64,000 bases of DNA from DATBGO01 sp036558005 (GTDB lineage: Bacteria; Actinomycetota; Actinomycetes; Streptosporangiales; Streptosporangiaceae). The notes under the pieces are model-generated. The model was not told the DNA's origin, did no database searches, and saw only the letters and a list, made by a program, of their open reading frames with translations. Where the stretch lies: assembly GCA_036558005.1 (NCBI GenBank), contig DATBGO010000235.1, forward strand, positions 1-64,000. The letters run 5' to 3'. The translations under genes were made by a program, and so were the position numbers. This document shows positions 45,550 through 54,474 of the stretch, piece by piece (positions within the stretch are counted from its first letter, which is position 1; every line of letters starts with the position of its first letter).

Positions 45550-47871
45550 TCAGCTGGCCGGCGCCGCCCAGGTCCGGGCCGCGCCGGCCAGGTTGTCGCT
45601 CACGGCGTCCTGCCCGCCCGCCCCGCCCTGCCCGCCCGCCCGGGCCTGGCACAGCCGCAGCACGTTCGCGATGACCTGGTGGCCGGCCCCGCCGGCCGCG
45701 GTCAGGATCGACTCGGGGTGGAACTGCACGCCCCACCGCCCGGCGGCCGCATCCTCGACCGCCATCACCACCCCGTCCGCGGTCACCGCGGTCACCCGCA
45801 GGCCGCCCTTGACCTGCTCCCGGGTCGCATGCAGCGAGTGGTAGCGGCCGGCCGCGAACTCGGCGGGCAGCCCGGCCAGCAGCTCGCCGCCGAGCACCCG
45901 CACCTGGCCGGGCTTGCCGTGGGCCGGCTCGGCCAGCAGCGCCAGCTCGCCGCCGGCGTGCTCGATCATCGCCTGCATGCCCAGGCAGACACCGAACGCG
46001 GGCAGGCCGCGGCGGTCCAGCTCGGCCAGCAGCGCGGCGCAGCCGAAATCGGACGGCCGGCCCGGCCCCGGCGACAGCACGACCAGGTCAGGCCGCTCGC
46101 CGCCCTCGCCGTCCAGCACCGAGCCGGGGAACCCGGCCCGCAACGTGGTCACCGCCGCGCCCTGCTCACGGAAGTAGCCGGCCAGCGTGTGCACGAACGA
46201 GTCCTGCATGTCGACCAGCAGCACCCGCAGCCCGGCGCCAGGGAGCCCGGACTGGCCCGGCCCGGCGGGCCCGGCGGCGGACTGGCGTTCCGCGCTGGTT
46301 TCCGCCTTTCCCGGCCCCGCGGCGGCGCCGGACTCGGCGAGCGTCTCCGCCAGCGCGCGGGCTTTCAGCTGGGTCTCGCGTTCCTCGGCTGCCGGGTCGG
46401 AGTCGAACAGCAGGGTCGCGCCGGTGCGCACCGCGGCGATGCCGTCCCTGATGTGCGCGGTGCGCAGGGTGAGGCCGGTGTTCATGCCGCCGTCGAAGCC
46501 GATCATCCCGACCGCGCCGCCGTACCAGCGCCGCGGCGAGGCCTCGTGGTCCTCGATGAACTGCATCGCCCAGTTCTTCGGCGCGCCGGTCACCGTGACC
46601 GCCCACATGTGGGTGAGGAACGCGTCCAGCGCGTCGAACCCGGGCCTGAGCCGGCCTTCGACGTGGTCGACGGTGTGGATGACCCGGCTGTACATCTCGA
46701 TCTGCCGCCGGCCGATCACCTTGACGCTGCCCGGAACGCAGATCCGCGACTTGTCGTTGCGGTCCACGTCGGTGCACATGGTCAGCTCGGATTCCTCCTT
46801 GGCCGAGCCGATCAGGGCGGCGATGTTGGCCGCGTCCTCCAGCGGCCCGTCGCCGCGGGCCACGGTGCCCGCGATCGGGCAGGTCTCCACCCGGTCGCCG
46901 GTGACCCGGACGTACATTTCCGGGGACGCGCCGACCAGGAACTCGCCGTCGCCGAGGTTGACGAAGAACTCATACGGCGCGGGGTTGCGCTGCCGGAGCC
47001 GCTCGTAGAACGCGGCGGGCGAGCCGCACCGGCCGTAGAACTCATGGCTGGGCACCACCTCGAACAGGTCGCCGCGGGCGAACCGCTCCCTGGCCTGCTC
47101 CACCACCCCGGCGTAGCCGCCGGGCTCCGGGTCGGCAGGCAGCGGCCCTGGCCAGGCCGGGGCGGCCGGGGCCGGCGGCCCGTGCCTGGGCAGGCCGCGG
47201 GTGCGGCCCGCGCCGGTGTCGAACTCATACCGGTAGCGCAGCGCGGTCTCCCGCTTGCGGTCCAGCACGTACAGCTCGTCGGGCAGGTGCAGCACCAGGT
47301 CCCGCTGGGCGTCCTGGCGGGCGTGCCGCTGCCGGACCGGCTCGAACTGGAACGCCAGGTCGTAGCCGAACGCGCCGTACAGGCCCAGGTGCGGGCCGGG
47401 TACCGCGAGCGCCGCGATCACCTCGCGCAGCGCGGTGAAGACGGTCGGGCGGCGGCTGCGCTGTTCCTCGGTGAACAGGCCCTCGGGCTCGGGGATGACG
47501 ACGCTCACCTGGTCCTGGCTGTCCTTCGCCAGGGACGCCGTGGCCGCCCATCCCGCTGCCGCCCCGGCGGCGGCCAGCCGCAGCGCCGCGCCGATCACCG
47601 GCAGCAGCACCTGGCCGCGCTCGTTCAGCGCGGTCGCGCTGACCTGCCGGCCGCGGGCGGTCAGCTCGACGCAGGGATCGACGTAGCCCACGTGCCAGCG
47701 GCTGTACCGGCCCGGGTACTCCATCCCCGAGCTGAGCACCGCCCCGCGGCGCAGATCGACCTGGCTGGTCAGCCCGGTCAGCTCAGCGGGGTCGAACGGG
47801 GCGGCGGTCCTGGTCACCCGGACGCCGGCCGGGCTCACCAGGGTTATCTCGGCAGCTGCTGCCGGGTCCAT
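45550..47871 (-). CDS. trpE: Anthranilate synthase, fused TrpE-TrpG
   Basis: A 773-residue fusion: chorismate-binding subunit (residues ~1-540; FEVVPSHEFYGRCG, MYVRVTGDRVETCPIAGTVARGDG, DVDRNDKSRICVPGSVKVIGRRQIEMYSRVIHTVDHVEGRL, VTGAPKNWAMQFIEDHE) and glutamine amidotransferase (~570-750; VLLVDMQDSFVHTL, catalytic Cys in PAFGVCLGMQAM, His-Glu in GVQFHPES). It converts chorismate and glutamine to anthranilate, the first step to tryptophan. Control is by the Trp leader peptide and hairpins immediately upstream. No other trp gene is adjacent, and a phenazine-type role is unlikely given that attenuator. Confidence 0.95.
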   Translation of the reverse strand: MDPAAAAEITLVSPAGVRVTRTAAPFDPAELTGLTSQVDLRRGAVLSSGMEYPGRYSRWHVGYVDPCVELTARGRQVSATALNERGQVLLPVIGAALRLAAAGAAAGWAATASLAKDSQDQVSVVIPEPEGLFTEEQRSRRPTVFTALREVIAALAVPGPHLGLYGAFGYDLAFQFEPVRQRHARQDAQRDLVLHLPDELYVLDRKRETALRYRYEFDTGAGRTRGLPRHGPPAPAAPAWPGPLPADPEPGGYAGVVEQARERFARGDLFEVVPSHEFYGRCGSPAAFYERLRQRNPAPYEFFVNLGDGEFLVGASPEMYVRVTGDRVETCPIAGTVARGDGPLEDAANIAALIGSAKEESELTMCTDVDRNDKSRICVPGSVKVIGRRQIEMYSRVIHTVDHVEGRLRPGFDALDAFLTHMWAVTVTGAPKNWAMQFIEDHEASPRRWYGGAVGMIGFDGGMNTGLTLRTAHIRDGIAAVRTGATLLFDSDPAAEERETQLKARALAETLAESGAAAGPGKAETSAERQSAAGPAGPGQSGLPGAGLRVLLVDMQDSFVHTLAGYFREQGAAVTTLRAGFPGSVLDGEGGERPDLVVLSPGPGRPSDFGCAALLAELDRRGLPAFGVCLGMQAMIEHAGGELALLAEPAHGKPGQVRVLGGELLAGLPAEFAAGRYHSLHATREQVKGGLRVTAVTADGVVMAVEDAAAGRWGVQFHPESILTAAGGAGHQVIANVLRLCQARAGGQGGAGGQDAVSDNLAGAARTWAAPAS

Positions 47872-47919
47872 GTTCAGCCTCTTTCACTGTCGCGGGCCCG
47901 GCCGGGTGGCGGCATGAGG

Positions 47920-47951
47920 AAGGCGACCGCCTGCTGCCGGGCGATCGCCTG
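47920..47951 (-). terminator. Trp attenuator terminator hairpin
   Basis: On the minus strand, AGGCGATCGCC and GGCGGTCGCCT flank a short loop (arms 47950-47940 and 47931-47921; ten of eleven pairs, one G-U), followed by TTCCTC. It lies between the leader peptide and trpE, where the 3:4 terminator of an attenuator should be. Confidence 0.7.
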
Positions 47952-47978
47952 AAGGTTCTGCGGGTACGCGGACCAGGC

Positions 47979-48000
47979 ACCGCCTAACGGCGGCGCCACC
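47979..48000 (-). promoter_or_regulatory. Leader hairpin overlapping the Trp codons
   Basis: GGCGCCGCC and GGCGGTGCC pair around a 4-base loop that includes the leader stop codon. It overlaps the end of the leader peptide just after its two Trp codons, so ribosome stalling there would disrupt it, consistent with a 1:2 pause/protector helix. Alternative pairing with the downstream hairpin was not modelled. Confidence 0.55.
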
Positions 48001-48025
48001 AGCCATGAGCCAGGTTCGCGTGCAT
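47984..48025 (-). CDS. trpL: trp leader peptide with tandem Trp codons
   Basis: A 14-codon frame reads MHANLAHGWWRRR and stops, about 110 nt before trpE on the same strand. Two adjacent TGG codons near the end, followed directly by inverted repeats, are the hallmark of transcription attenuation: low charged tRNA-Trp stalls the ribosome and lets trpE be transcribed. The sequence differs from streptomycete trpL peptides I know of, but the arrangement is the same. Confidence 0.8.
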   Translation of the reverse strand: MHANLAHGWWRRR

Positions 48026-48040
48026 GGCCGCGAGCATAGC

Positions 48041-48074
48041 GCCGGCCGCCCGCCCGCGCCAGCGGCGGGCCGGC
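48041..48074. terminator. GC-rich hairpin between trpL and ftsH
   Basis: GCCGGCC and GGCCGGC with further partial pairing form a strong GC stem downstream of ftsH and upstream of the trp leader. There is no T-run. It may terminate ftsH transcription. Confidence 0.35.
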
Positions 48075-48098
48075 CGGGCCGCCCCGCCCCCTGCTGCC

Positions 48099-50096
48099 CT
48101 ATCCCTGCTCGCCGGGCGGCGGGCTGGCCGGGGCGGCCGCGCCGGGCGCCACGGCGTCCCGCACCCCCGCCCCCTGCGGCGCCAGCGCCAGGTCCTCGGG
48201 CTGGCGGTGGTCGGGGGCCGGCTTGCCGGCGATCCGGTACACCTCGGCGCCGTCCACCGTCTCCCGTTCCAGCAGCAGCCCGACCAGTTCCCTCAGCTCG
48301 GGCTGATGCCCGCGCAGCAGCCCGACCGCGGTCTGCTCGGCCTCCCGCACCAGCCTGGCCACCTCCTCGTCGATGACCGCCTGGGTGGACTCGGCGAACG
48401 GCCTGCTGGACAGGCCCTGGCCGCCGCCGCCGCCGAGGAACACCGACCCGCCCTCGGGGTAGCCGACCGGCCCGAGCGCCGGCGACAGGCCGAACTCACG
48501 CACCATCCTGGTGGCCAGGTCGGTGGCGCTGGCCAGGTCGTTGCTGGCGCCGGTCGAGCCCTGGCCGAGCTCGACCAGCTCGGCGGCCCGGCCGCCGAGG
48601 CGCACCGCGAGCGACTCGGTGAGGTAGTCCTCGCCGTACAGGTGGCGCTCCACGAACGGCAGCTGCTGGGTGACGCCGAGCGCCTGCCCGGCCGGCAGGA
48701 TGGTGACCTTCGCCACCGGGTCGGCGTGCGGCGACAGCGCGGCCACCAGGGCGTGCCCGGCCTCGTGGATCGCGACCGCGTGTTTCTCCTCCGGCAGCAG
48801 GACGTTCGACCCTTCCCTGCGGCCGAGCATGATCCGGTCCCTGGCGGTGTCGAAGTCGGCCGCGCTGAGTATCTCGCGGTTCTCCCTGACCGCGACGATC
48901 GCCGCCTCGTTGGCCAGGTTGGCCAGGTCCGCGCCGGAGAACCCGGGGGTGCCCCTGGCCACGACGTTCAGGTCCACGTCCGGGCTCAGCCGCTTGTCCC
49001 TGCAGTGCACGGCGAGGATCTCGGCCCGCTCTTTCAGCGTCGGCAGCGGGATGGTGACCTGGCGGTCGAACCGGCCAGGCCGCAGCAGCGCCGGGTCGAG
49101 CACCTCGGGCCGGTTGGTCGCGGCCAGCACCACGATCCCCTGGGTCATGTCGAAGCCGTCCATCTCCGACAGCAGCTGGTTGAGCGTCTGCTCGCGCTCG
49201 TCGTTGGAGACCACCGCCCCGGTCCCGGCCCGGCGCTGCCCGATGGCGTCGACCTCGTCCACGAAGATGATCGCCGGCGCGCGCTTGCGGGCCTCGCTGA
49301 ACAGGTCACGGACCCGGGCGGCGCCGACCCCGACGAACATCTCCACGAAGCTGGACCCGCTGACCGAGAAGAACGGCACCCCGGCCTCGCCGGCCACCGC
49401 GCGGGCCAGCAGCGTCTTGCCGGTGCCGGGCGGGCCGACCATCAGCACCCCGCGCGGCGCCATCGCCCCGGCCCGCTGGTACCGGCCCGGGTTGCGCAGG
49501 AAGTCGACCACCTCGACGATCTCCGCCTTGGCGCCTTCGTAGCCGGCCACGTCCTCGAACTTGGTCTGCGGCTGCTCGGCGTCGAACACCTTGGCCCGGC
49601 TGCGGCCGACCCCGAGCACGCCTTGCAGGCCCGCCGCCGAGCCCCTGGCCATCCGCCGGAACAGCCAGAACAGCAAGACCAGCGGCAGCAGCAGGACCAG
49701 CCAGGACAGGATCTCGCTGCCGACGCCCGAACTCGGCGCGTCGGCGTTGATCTGGACCCCCTTGGACTGCAGCTGCGAGTTGAGCGTCGGGTTCGGCGGC
49801 CCGGGGATGACCGTGGTGTACTCCTTGCCGTTGCTGAGCTTGCCGGTGGCCGGGGTATTGCCGGTGCCCGAATCGAACTTGATGGACTTGACCTGGCCCG
49901 CGTTCACGTCCGTGATGAACTGGGAGTAGCTGAGGTTGACGTGCGGCGAGGCGTGGATGGCGGGCAGGAAGAACCACAGCAGCAGCGTCAGCCCGAGCGC
50001 GACCGGCCACAGCCAGAACCGCCAGCCAGGCGGTGGCGGCGGCGCGGTGGGCGTGGGCTTGTCCCCAGGTGGCGGCGAATTCGGCTGCTTGCTCAT
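48099..50096 (-). CDS. ftsH: ATP-dependent zinc metalloprotease FtsH
   Basis: A 665-residue membrane-anchored AAA protease degrading membrane and regulatory proteins. A Pro-rich N-terminus is followed by TM1 (~27-46), a periplasmic loop, TM2 (~128-147), the AAA module (Walker A GPPGTGKT 221-228, Walker B IIFVDEVD 276-283, pore FVG at 254-256, second region of homology RPGRFDRQ 339-346) and the protease domain with HEAGH (444-448). A Pro/Ala-rich tail closes it. It is not next to folE/hpt as the main actinobacterial ftsH usually is, so it may be a second copy. Confidence 0.95.
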   Translation of the reverse strand: MSKQPNSPPPGDKPTPTAPPPPPGWRFWLWPVALGLTLLLWFFLPAIHASPHVNLSYSQFITDVNAGQVKSIKFDSGTGNTPATGKLSNGKEYTTVIPGPPNPTLNSQLQSKGVQINADAPSSGVGSEILSWLVLLLPLVLLFWLFRRMARGSAAGLQGVLGVGRSRAKVFDAEQPQTKFEDVAGYEGAKAEIVEVVDFLRNPGRYQRAGAMAPRGVLMVGPPGTGKTLLARAVAGEAGVPFFSVSGSSFVEMFVGVGAARVRDLFSEARKRAPAIIFVDEVDAIGQRRAGTGAVVSNDEREQTLNQLLSEMDGFDMTQGIVVLAATNRPEVLDPALLRPGRFDRQVTIPLPTLKERAEILAVHCRDKRLSPDVDLNVVARGTPGFSGADLANLANEAAIVAVRENREILSAADFDTARDRIMLGRREGSNVLLPEEKHAVAIHEAGHALVAALSPHADPVAKVTILPAGQALGVTQQLPFVERHLYGEDYLTESLAVRLGGRAAELVELGQGSTGASNDLASATDLATRMVREFGLSPALGPVGYPEGGSVFLGGGGGQGLSSRPFAESTQAVIDEEVARLVREAEQTAVGLLRGHQPELRELVGLLLERETVDGAEVYRIAGKPAPDHRQPEDLALAPQGAGVRDAVAPGAAAPASPPPGEQG

Positions 50097-50173
50097 GGCT
50101 GTTCCCCTGACCGCTACGAGGCGTCTTACCGGGCTTAATCCGCGCTGGGCCCGATCTTGTTCCAGGTTTCAGG

Positions 50174-50803
50174 CTAACCTGCCGCATCCTCCTTCCCGAC
50201 CAGCGCGAGGATCTTGTTGGCGCAGTCCAGCACCTCGCGCTGGGTGCCCGGCATGTCCTTGCTGGCAAACGTCTGCAGCATCTGCAGGATCCGGTCCTGG
50301 CCCTTCAGGATGTCCAGCTGCTGCCTGGCCATCTCGTGCAGGGCGATCAGCGTGTCATGGTCGGCGATCGCCCGCCGGTCGCTGGCCGCCTGCGCCCGGT
50401 TGGCGCTCACCTGCAGCGAGATCATGATCGACAGCTGCGGCAGGTTCAGGATCGTCAGCAGCAGCGGCCAGGGCACCGGGTCGAACCCGGCTACCTGGCC
50501 GAGGATCAGCCACAGGATGATGCCGCTGCTGATCCCGATGAACACGTACATCGACCCGCAGAACTGGTTGACCCCGTCAGCGATCTTGTCCAGTAGGCTG
50601 CTGCCCCGCACGTGCTGGGACAGCACCAGCCGGGGCCGGTGCAGCTCCGGCGCCTCCCGGATCTGCCTGGCCCGGTCCTTCAGGTGCTCGGCCGCCTCCG
50701 CGTTGGCCCGGACCGCCGCCGCCGAGGTGGCGAACTGCTGCGCCGGGGACCCGTCGGCGCCCGACTCCGGAGCCGGCGCCGAGGCCGGGACACTTGTGCT
50801 CAT
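50174..50803 (-). CDS. DUF1003-like membrane protein
   Basis: A 209-residue protein with two hydrophobic helices (VFIGISSGIILWLILGQV and LLLTILNLPQLSIMISL, with the FDPVPWPLLLTILN connection typical of DUF1003), a soluble N-terminal part and a charged C-terminal helix rich in Gln/Arg/Asp (ANRAQAASDRRAIADHDTLIALHEMARQQLDILKGQDRILQMLQTF). The family is functionally undefined. It lies downstream of no obvious partner and is divergent from the pentapeptide-repeat gene, 96 nt apart. Confidence 0.75.
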   Translation of the reverse strand: MSTSVPASAPAPESGADGSPAQQFATSAAAVRANAEAAEHLKDRARQIREAPELHRPRLVLSQHVRGSSLLDKIADGVNQFCGSMYVFIGISSGIILWLILGQVAGFDPVPWPLLLTILNLPQLSIMISLQVSANRAQAASDRRAIADHDTLIALHEMARQQLDILKGQDRILQMLQTFASKDMPGTQREVLDCANKILALVGKEDAAG

Positions 50804-50899
50804 GTGACGTCATCCCCAATACCGGTTTACAGCGGACGAGCTGTACCATATCGAAACACGTCCGGCTGGCCGCCTATGTGGTGCGTATCATGACCAGTA

Positions 50900-52147
50900 A
50901 TGAACGGTCCGGTAACGAGTCGTCACAGGATTGTGTTCTGGGCGGCGGCCTTCGCCTCGGGCCCGCTTCTTCTGGCTATTGCCTTCATCTTGCTGTGGCC
51001 GGTATCCAACGCGATCGCCGCCCACGACGTGCGCACCATCCCGGCAGCCCAGCGCCCCGAACAGCTCCGGCTGGCCTACGCGACCGCCCGCACGATGATG
51101 CTGCAGATCGGCGGCGGGATCCTGGCGTTCCTCGCCTTCGTTTACACCGCACGTAATTTCCAGCTAGCCCGCGCGGCGCACGAACTGAGCGAGCAGGGTC
51201 AGGTGACTGACCGGTACAGCAAGGCAATCGACCAGCTTGGCTCGGAAAAACCAGACATCCGCATTGGCGGGGTCTATGCCCTGGAACGTATCGCTAAAGA
51301 CTCCGGCCGGGACCGGGCGGCAATAACGGAGGTGCTGACCGCCTTCATCCGCAGGACCGCCCGGCGCCGGGATGAGGATGACGGCCGCCAGGCCGAGCCC
51401 GATGTCAAGGCGGCCCTGCTGGTGATCGCCCGGTTCCAGTCCCCGGCGCCCGCTGAGCTGGATCTGCAGGGATCGGACCTGCGCGGCCTGCGGCTGACCC
51501 AGGTCCGGCTGCGCGGCGCGATCCTGACCGGTGCCGTGTTAACGGGCGCTGACCTGTCCGGAGCCGACCTGAGCGAGGCCCGCCTCGACAACGCGCAGCT
51601 CGATGGCGCCGACCTGACCGGGGCGGTGCTGGCCGGCGCCCGGCTGGCCGGCGCGAACCTGCGCGCGGCCCGGCTGGGCGCCGCCGACCTGACGGCGGCG
51701 CGCCTGGAGCGTGCCCAGCTGGCCGGCGCGTCCCTGGCCGGCGCGACGCTCACGGACGTGACGCTGGATCACGCTGACCTGACCGAGGCGCAGCTGTGCC
51801 GGTGTGCCGCCACGGCCGGGGCGAGCTTCCGCGAGACCACGCTCACCGGCGCCGACCTGTCCGGCGCCCGGCTGCCCGGGGCGGACTTCCGCGAGGCGGG
51901 CCTGTCCCGGGCACGCCTGGCCGACGCCACCATGACCGGCGCGGACTTCCGCGGAGCGGTCTTGTCCGAAGCCATCTTCGCCGGGTGCGACCTGACCGGA
52001 GTGGAGCTGACCGCGATGCCGGGCAGGAGCCTGGACCTGACCGGTGCCCGGGTGGCGCCCGGTGCCCGGCTTCCCCGTGGCTGGCAGCTGGAACCGGGCC
52101 GGCCGGTGCTGCGGCGGGCCGAGCGGGCCGCCCCGCGGCCGTCGTAG
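50900..52147 (+). CDS. Membrane-anchored pentapeptide-repeat protein
   Basis: A 415-residue protein with two N-terminal membrane helices (~11-33 and ~70-86, the latter ending FVYTARNFQLARAAHELSEQGQVTDRYSKAIDQLGSEK), a stretch resembling the linker in STAND/pentapeptide proteins (DIRIGGVYALERIAKDSGRDR), and about 35 consecutive A(D/N)Lxx-type pentapeptides (~190-395) forming a quadrilateral beta-helix. The RYSKAIDQLGS...RIGGIYALERIA block is widespread in actinobacterial membrane pentapeptide proteins of unknown role. It converges with the STAND ATPase gene 28 nt away. Confidence 0.85.
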   Translation: MNGPVTSRHRIVFWAAAFASGPLLLAIAFILLWPVSNAIAAHDVRTIPAAQRPEQLRLAYATARTMMLQIGGGILAFLAFVYTARNFQLARAAHELSEQGQVTDRYSKAIDQLGSEKPDIRIGGVYALERIAKDSGRDRAAITEVLTAFIRRTARRRDEDDGRQAEPDVKAALLVIARFQSPAPAELDLQGSDLRGLRLTQVRLRGAILTGAVLTGADLSGADLSEARLDNAQLDGADLTGAVLAGARLAGANLRAARLGAADLTAARLERAQLAGASLAGATLTDVTLDHADLTEAQLCRCAATAGASFRETTLTGADLSGARLPGADFREAGLSRARLADATMTGADFRGAVLSEAIFAGCDLTGVELTAMPGRSLDLTGARVAPGARLPRGWQLEPGRPVLRRAERAAPRPS

Positions 52148-52175
52148 CGGCGCCGGGCCGTCGCGGCCGCGGCTG

Positions 52176-53903
52176 CTACCGCGCCTCGCCCAGATCCGCC
52201 AGGATCGCCGATCGCAGCGACAGGGCCCGACCTGCCTCGGGCTCGTTGTCGGCCAGCACCCCCTCCAGCACGGCCACCGCGGCCCGCTGCGCGCCGGAGG
52301 CGGCGAACGCCCGGGCCAGGTCCACCTTGACCGAACCGTCAAAGGGCAGCCTGGACACCGCGGACTGAAGCGAGACGGCGGCCGCGGCCGTGTCGTCCTC
52401 GGTGAGGTGGAGCCGGCCGATGGCCGCCAGCAGGTGGCCCACGGCGCGCCGGCTGGTGGTCGCCTCGAACAGCTTCGCCGCCGTGACGTAGTGGTCGCGG
52501 GCACGCTGCGGATGCCCGCGCTGGTAGGCGATGTTGCCCAGCAGCGTCTGCGCCCTGGCCTCGGCGCCCCGCCCCGCCTCCGCTGAGACCCGCAGCGCCC
52601 GCCACGCGTGCCGGTCGGCGAGGTCATAGTCACCGCGGGCGAACGCGCGTACCGCGTCAGCGAGCCGGTCGGCGAAGGTCGCGGGGCGGGCCGCGGCGGC
52701 CAGCCCGGTGATCCGGTGCCCGGCCAGCCGCAGCGGCCCGGACATGCGCTGGCTCTGCAGCTGGGTCCAGGGCCGGCCGGCCCGCTGGCCGGCCCGCAGC
52801 ACGTAGTGGTCCTCGAAGGCGCGCAGCACCATCACCTGCACGCTGGCCACCAGCCCGAGGCGGTCGGTGACGGTGACCCGGCCGCCCGCCGCGCCGCCGG
52901 CCACCCGGGCCAGCCAGCGGCACAGCCGGGCCGGGTCGAGCTCGTAATAGCGGGACACCGCGTACACCGCGCGGACGATCAGGTCCGACAGCCACGAGTC
53001 CGCGTCGGTGACCTGGCCCTCCCCGGCCGGCCGGTCGTCTGGCGGTTGCTGACCGTGGCCGCGGCGGGCAGCCCACCATCTCGACGTGACGCACTGCAGG
53101 TAGGGAGGGTAGACGCGGACCGCCTCCGGGTCGTCCAGCCGGCCGGCTGAATAGTCAGCGGGGCTGGCCAGCACCGCGTCGACGATCATCTCGGCCGTGC
53201 CGGGCGCGGCGGGCGCGCCCGCCAGCTGGGCCGGCCTGCGCACCGCCTCGGCCGCGGCCGCCGGGCTCAGCCCGGGCAACCGGAACCAGGCACCTGGCCG
53301 CAGCTGCTCATGGTCGCGGCTGTCCGCGAGAAAGGCCCCTAGCCTGCTGTCGCGGATGATGACCAGCAGGTGCAGGCCGGCCCGCTCACGCAGGGCCGCC
53401 GCGATCTGCCCGATGAACTCCTCCCGGTAACGGCGCGGCTGGGCAGGCGCGCTGAACAGTTCCTCGGCGTGGTCGACGGCCGCGTAGGTCACCGAGCCGG
53501 GCCGGCTCGGGGCGCGCTGGCGCAGGACGTCAGCGAGGGTCATGCCCGACAGCCGGGCCGGCGCCTCCAGCGGCGCCCAGCAGGCCGCCAGCGCGAGCGT
53601 CAGCGGATTGTGCTCGAGCAGCGGAGCCGCGGCGAAGGCCGACCGCTCCGTCAGGTCACCGACCGGCAGCACGTCAGCGTGATGGCCGCGCAGCAAGTGC
53701 ACGACGCCCGCGCGCACCAGGGATGTCTTTCCCGCGCCCGCCTCTCCGTGCAGTATCGTCACGCGCTTGCTGCGCCACAGCCGGGACAGGGCATGGGCCT
53801 CGGCCTCACGCCCGCAGAACGCCCGCCACGGCGAGTCCTGGAAGGAACGGAGCCCGGGGAACGGGCTGTGGCCGGCTGGACGCGTTCTCCCGTCGCTCGC
53901 CAT
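52176..53903 (-). CDS. STAND-type NTPase with C-terminal TPR-like repeats
   Basis: A 575-residue signalling ATPase of the nSTAND1 type: PFPGLRSFQ and FCGREAEAHAL at the start, Walker A GEAGAGKT (53-60), a Walker-B-like VTYAAVDHAEELF, and LLVIIRDSRLGAFL. The remainder includes a helical region and TPR-like units near the C-terminus (ARAQTLLGNIAYQRGHPQRARDHYVTAAKLFE and following). Such proteins switch on a partner after ligand sensing; no effector domain is fused here. It lies 138 nt downstream of the fxsA-like peptide gene on the same strand, so it may be co-transcribed with the RiPP precursor. Confidence 0.8.
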   Translation of the reverse strand: MASDGRTRPAGHSPFPGLRSFQDSPWRAFCGREAEAHALSRLWRSKRVTILHGEAGAGKTSLVRAGVVHLLRGHHADVLPVGDLTERSAFAAAPLLEHNPLTLALAACWAPLEAPARLSGMTLADVLRQRAPSRPGSVTYAAVDHAEELFSAPAQPRRYREEFIGQIAAALRERAGLHLLVIIRDSRLGAFLADSRDHEQLRPGAWFRLPGLSPAAAAEAVRRPAQLAGAPAAPGTAEMIVDAVLASPADYSAGRLDDPEAVRVYPPYLQCVTSRWWAARRGHGQQPPDDRPAGEGQVTDADSWLSDLIVRAVYAVSRYYELDPARLCRWLARVAGGAAGGRVTVTDRLGLVASVQVMVLRAFEDHYVLRAGQRAGRPWTQLQSQRMSGPLRLAGHRITGLAAAARPATFADRLADAVRAFARGDYDLADRHAWRALRVSAEAGRGAEARAQTLLGNIAYQRGHPQRARDHYVTAAKLFEATTSRRAVGHLLAAIGRLHLTEDDTAAAAVSLQSAVSRLPFDGSVKVDLARAFAASGAQRAAVAVLEGVLADNEPEAGRALSLRSAILADLGEAR

Positions 53904-54041
53904 CGCCGGCCCTCAGGCCGCCACGCGGGCCCGGGTCAGCGTGGGCAAGACCGAGGCGAGCACAGACAAACCATAGGGGAACGCTCGTGGTGCCCGAGCC
54001 CGGCCGGGCCGGCTGGTGCATCGCGACACGAGACGCCACTC

Positions 54042-54224
54042 CTAGATACTCGCCTGGAACCCGACCACCGGATCGGCCGGGTCCGCCTCCCCCTTCAGTA
54101 CCCTGCGCAGCGCGTGCCCTAAGGCCGACGGCCCGAAGTCCTCCAGCTCAGCCAAGGCAAGGCCGGTGAGATCCGGCAGGTCAGTCTCTACGTCCGCGGC
54201 TGCCTCAGACCAGTCCTCCGCCAT
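54042..54224 (-). CDS. fxsA: FxsA-like RiPP precursor peptide
   Basis: A 60-residue peptide with an acidic leader (DLPDLTGLALAELEDFG then ALGHALRRVLKGEADPADP) and the C-terminus GFQASI. The leader pattern and Phe five residues from the end match FxSxx-COOH precursors, in which a radical SAM enzyme crosslinks Phe to the side chain two residues on. Here that position is Ala instead of Ser (F-Q-A-S-I). GGAAGG lies six bases before the ATG. It is divergent from the NB-ARC/TPR gene and in the same neighbourhood as the FxsB-type maturase. Too short for most gene finders. Confidence 0.82.
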   Translation of the reverse strand: MAEDWSEAAADVETDLPDLTGLALAELEDFGPSALGHALRRVLKGEADPADPVVGFQASI

Positions 54225-54462
54225 CGTGAACCTTCCGGCCGGTACGCGAGCTGGCGTCGTACCGAACAGGCCACCGACACCGCACTTCCCCAGCACTAAT
54301 GATCGTGCCCGCAGCCGATGGCCGCAATAACCTGGCGGGCATATCTTTGGACCGGGCAGGACGGATCTTGAACCGCGGCTGCCGCATAGCGGGCCGATAG
54401 GCACGCGGTCCGCGGAACAGCTGACGTCCGTGCCCGGCAATGAAAACGAGGCGAATCGTGCC

Positions 54463-54468
54463 TAGAAT
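54463..54468 (+). promoter_or_regulatory. -10-like hexamer before the FxsT-like gene, leaderless start likely
   Basis: TAGAAT ends six bases before GTG 54475, immediately followed by ATG 54478, and no ribosome site is visible. This fits a leaderless transcript. A -35 is not evident. Confidence 0.35.
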
Positions 54469-54474
54469 GGCGGC

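Noticed and set aside
48053..49100. Prophage or insertion sequence boundaries around the FtsH and RiPP region
   Set aside because: No transposase, integrase, terminal inverted repeats or target duplications were seen; composition is continuous with the flanks.
51480..52080. Possible DNA tandem repeat or CRISPR-like array in the pentapeptide region
   Set aside because: The periodicity is at protein level (five-residue coils); the DNA units are diverged and there are no spacers.
51539..52633. Minus-strand frame through the pentapeptide-repeat gene
   Set aside because: The periodic composition comes from the regular pentapeptide codons on the opposite strand.
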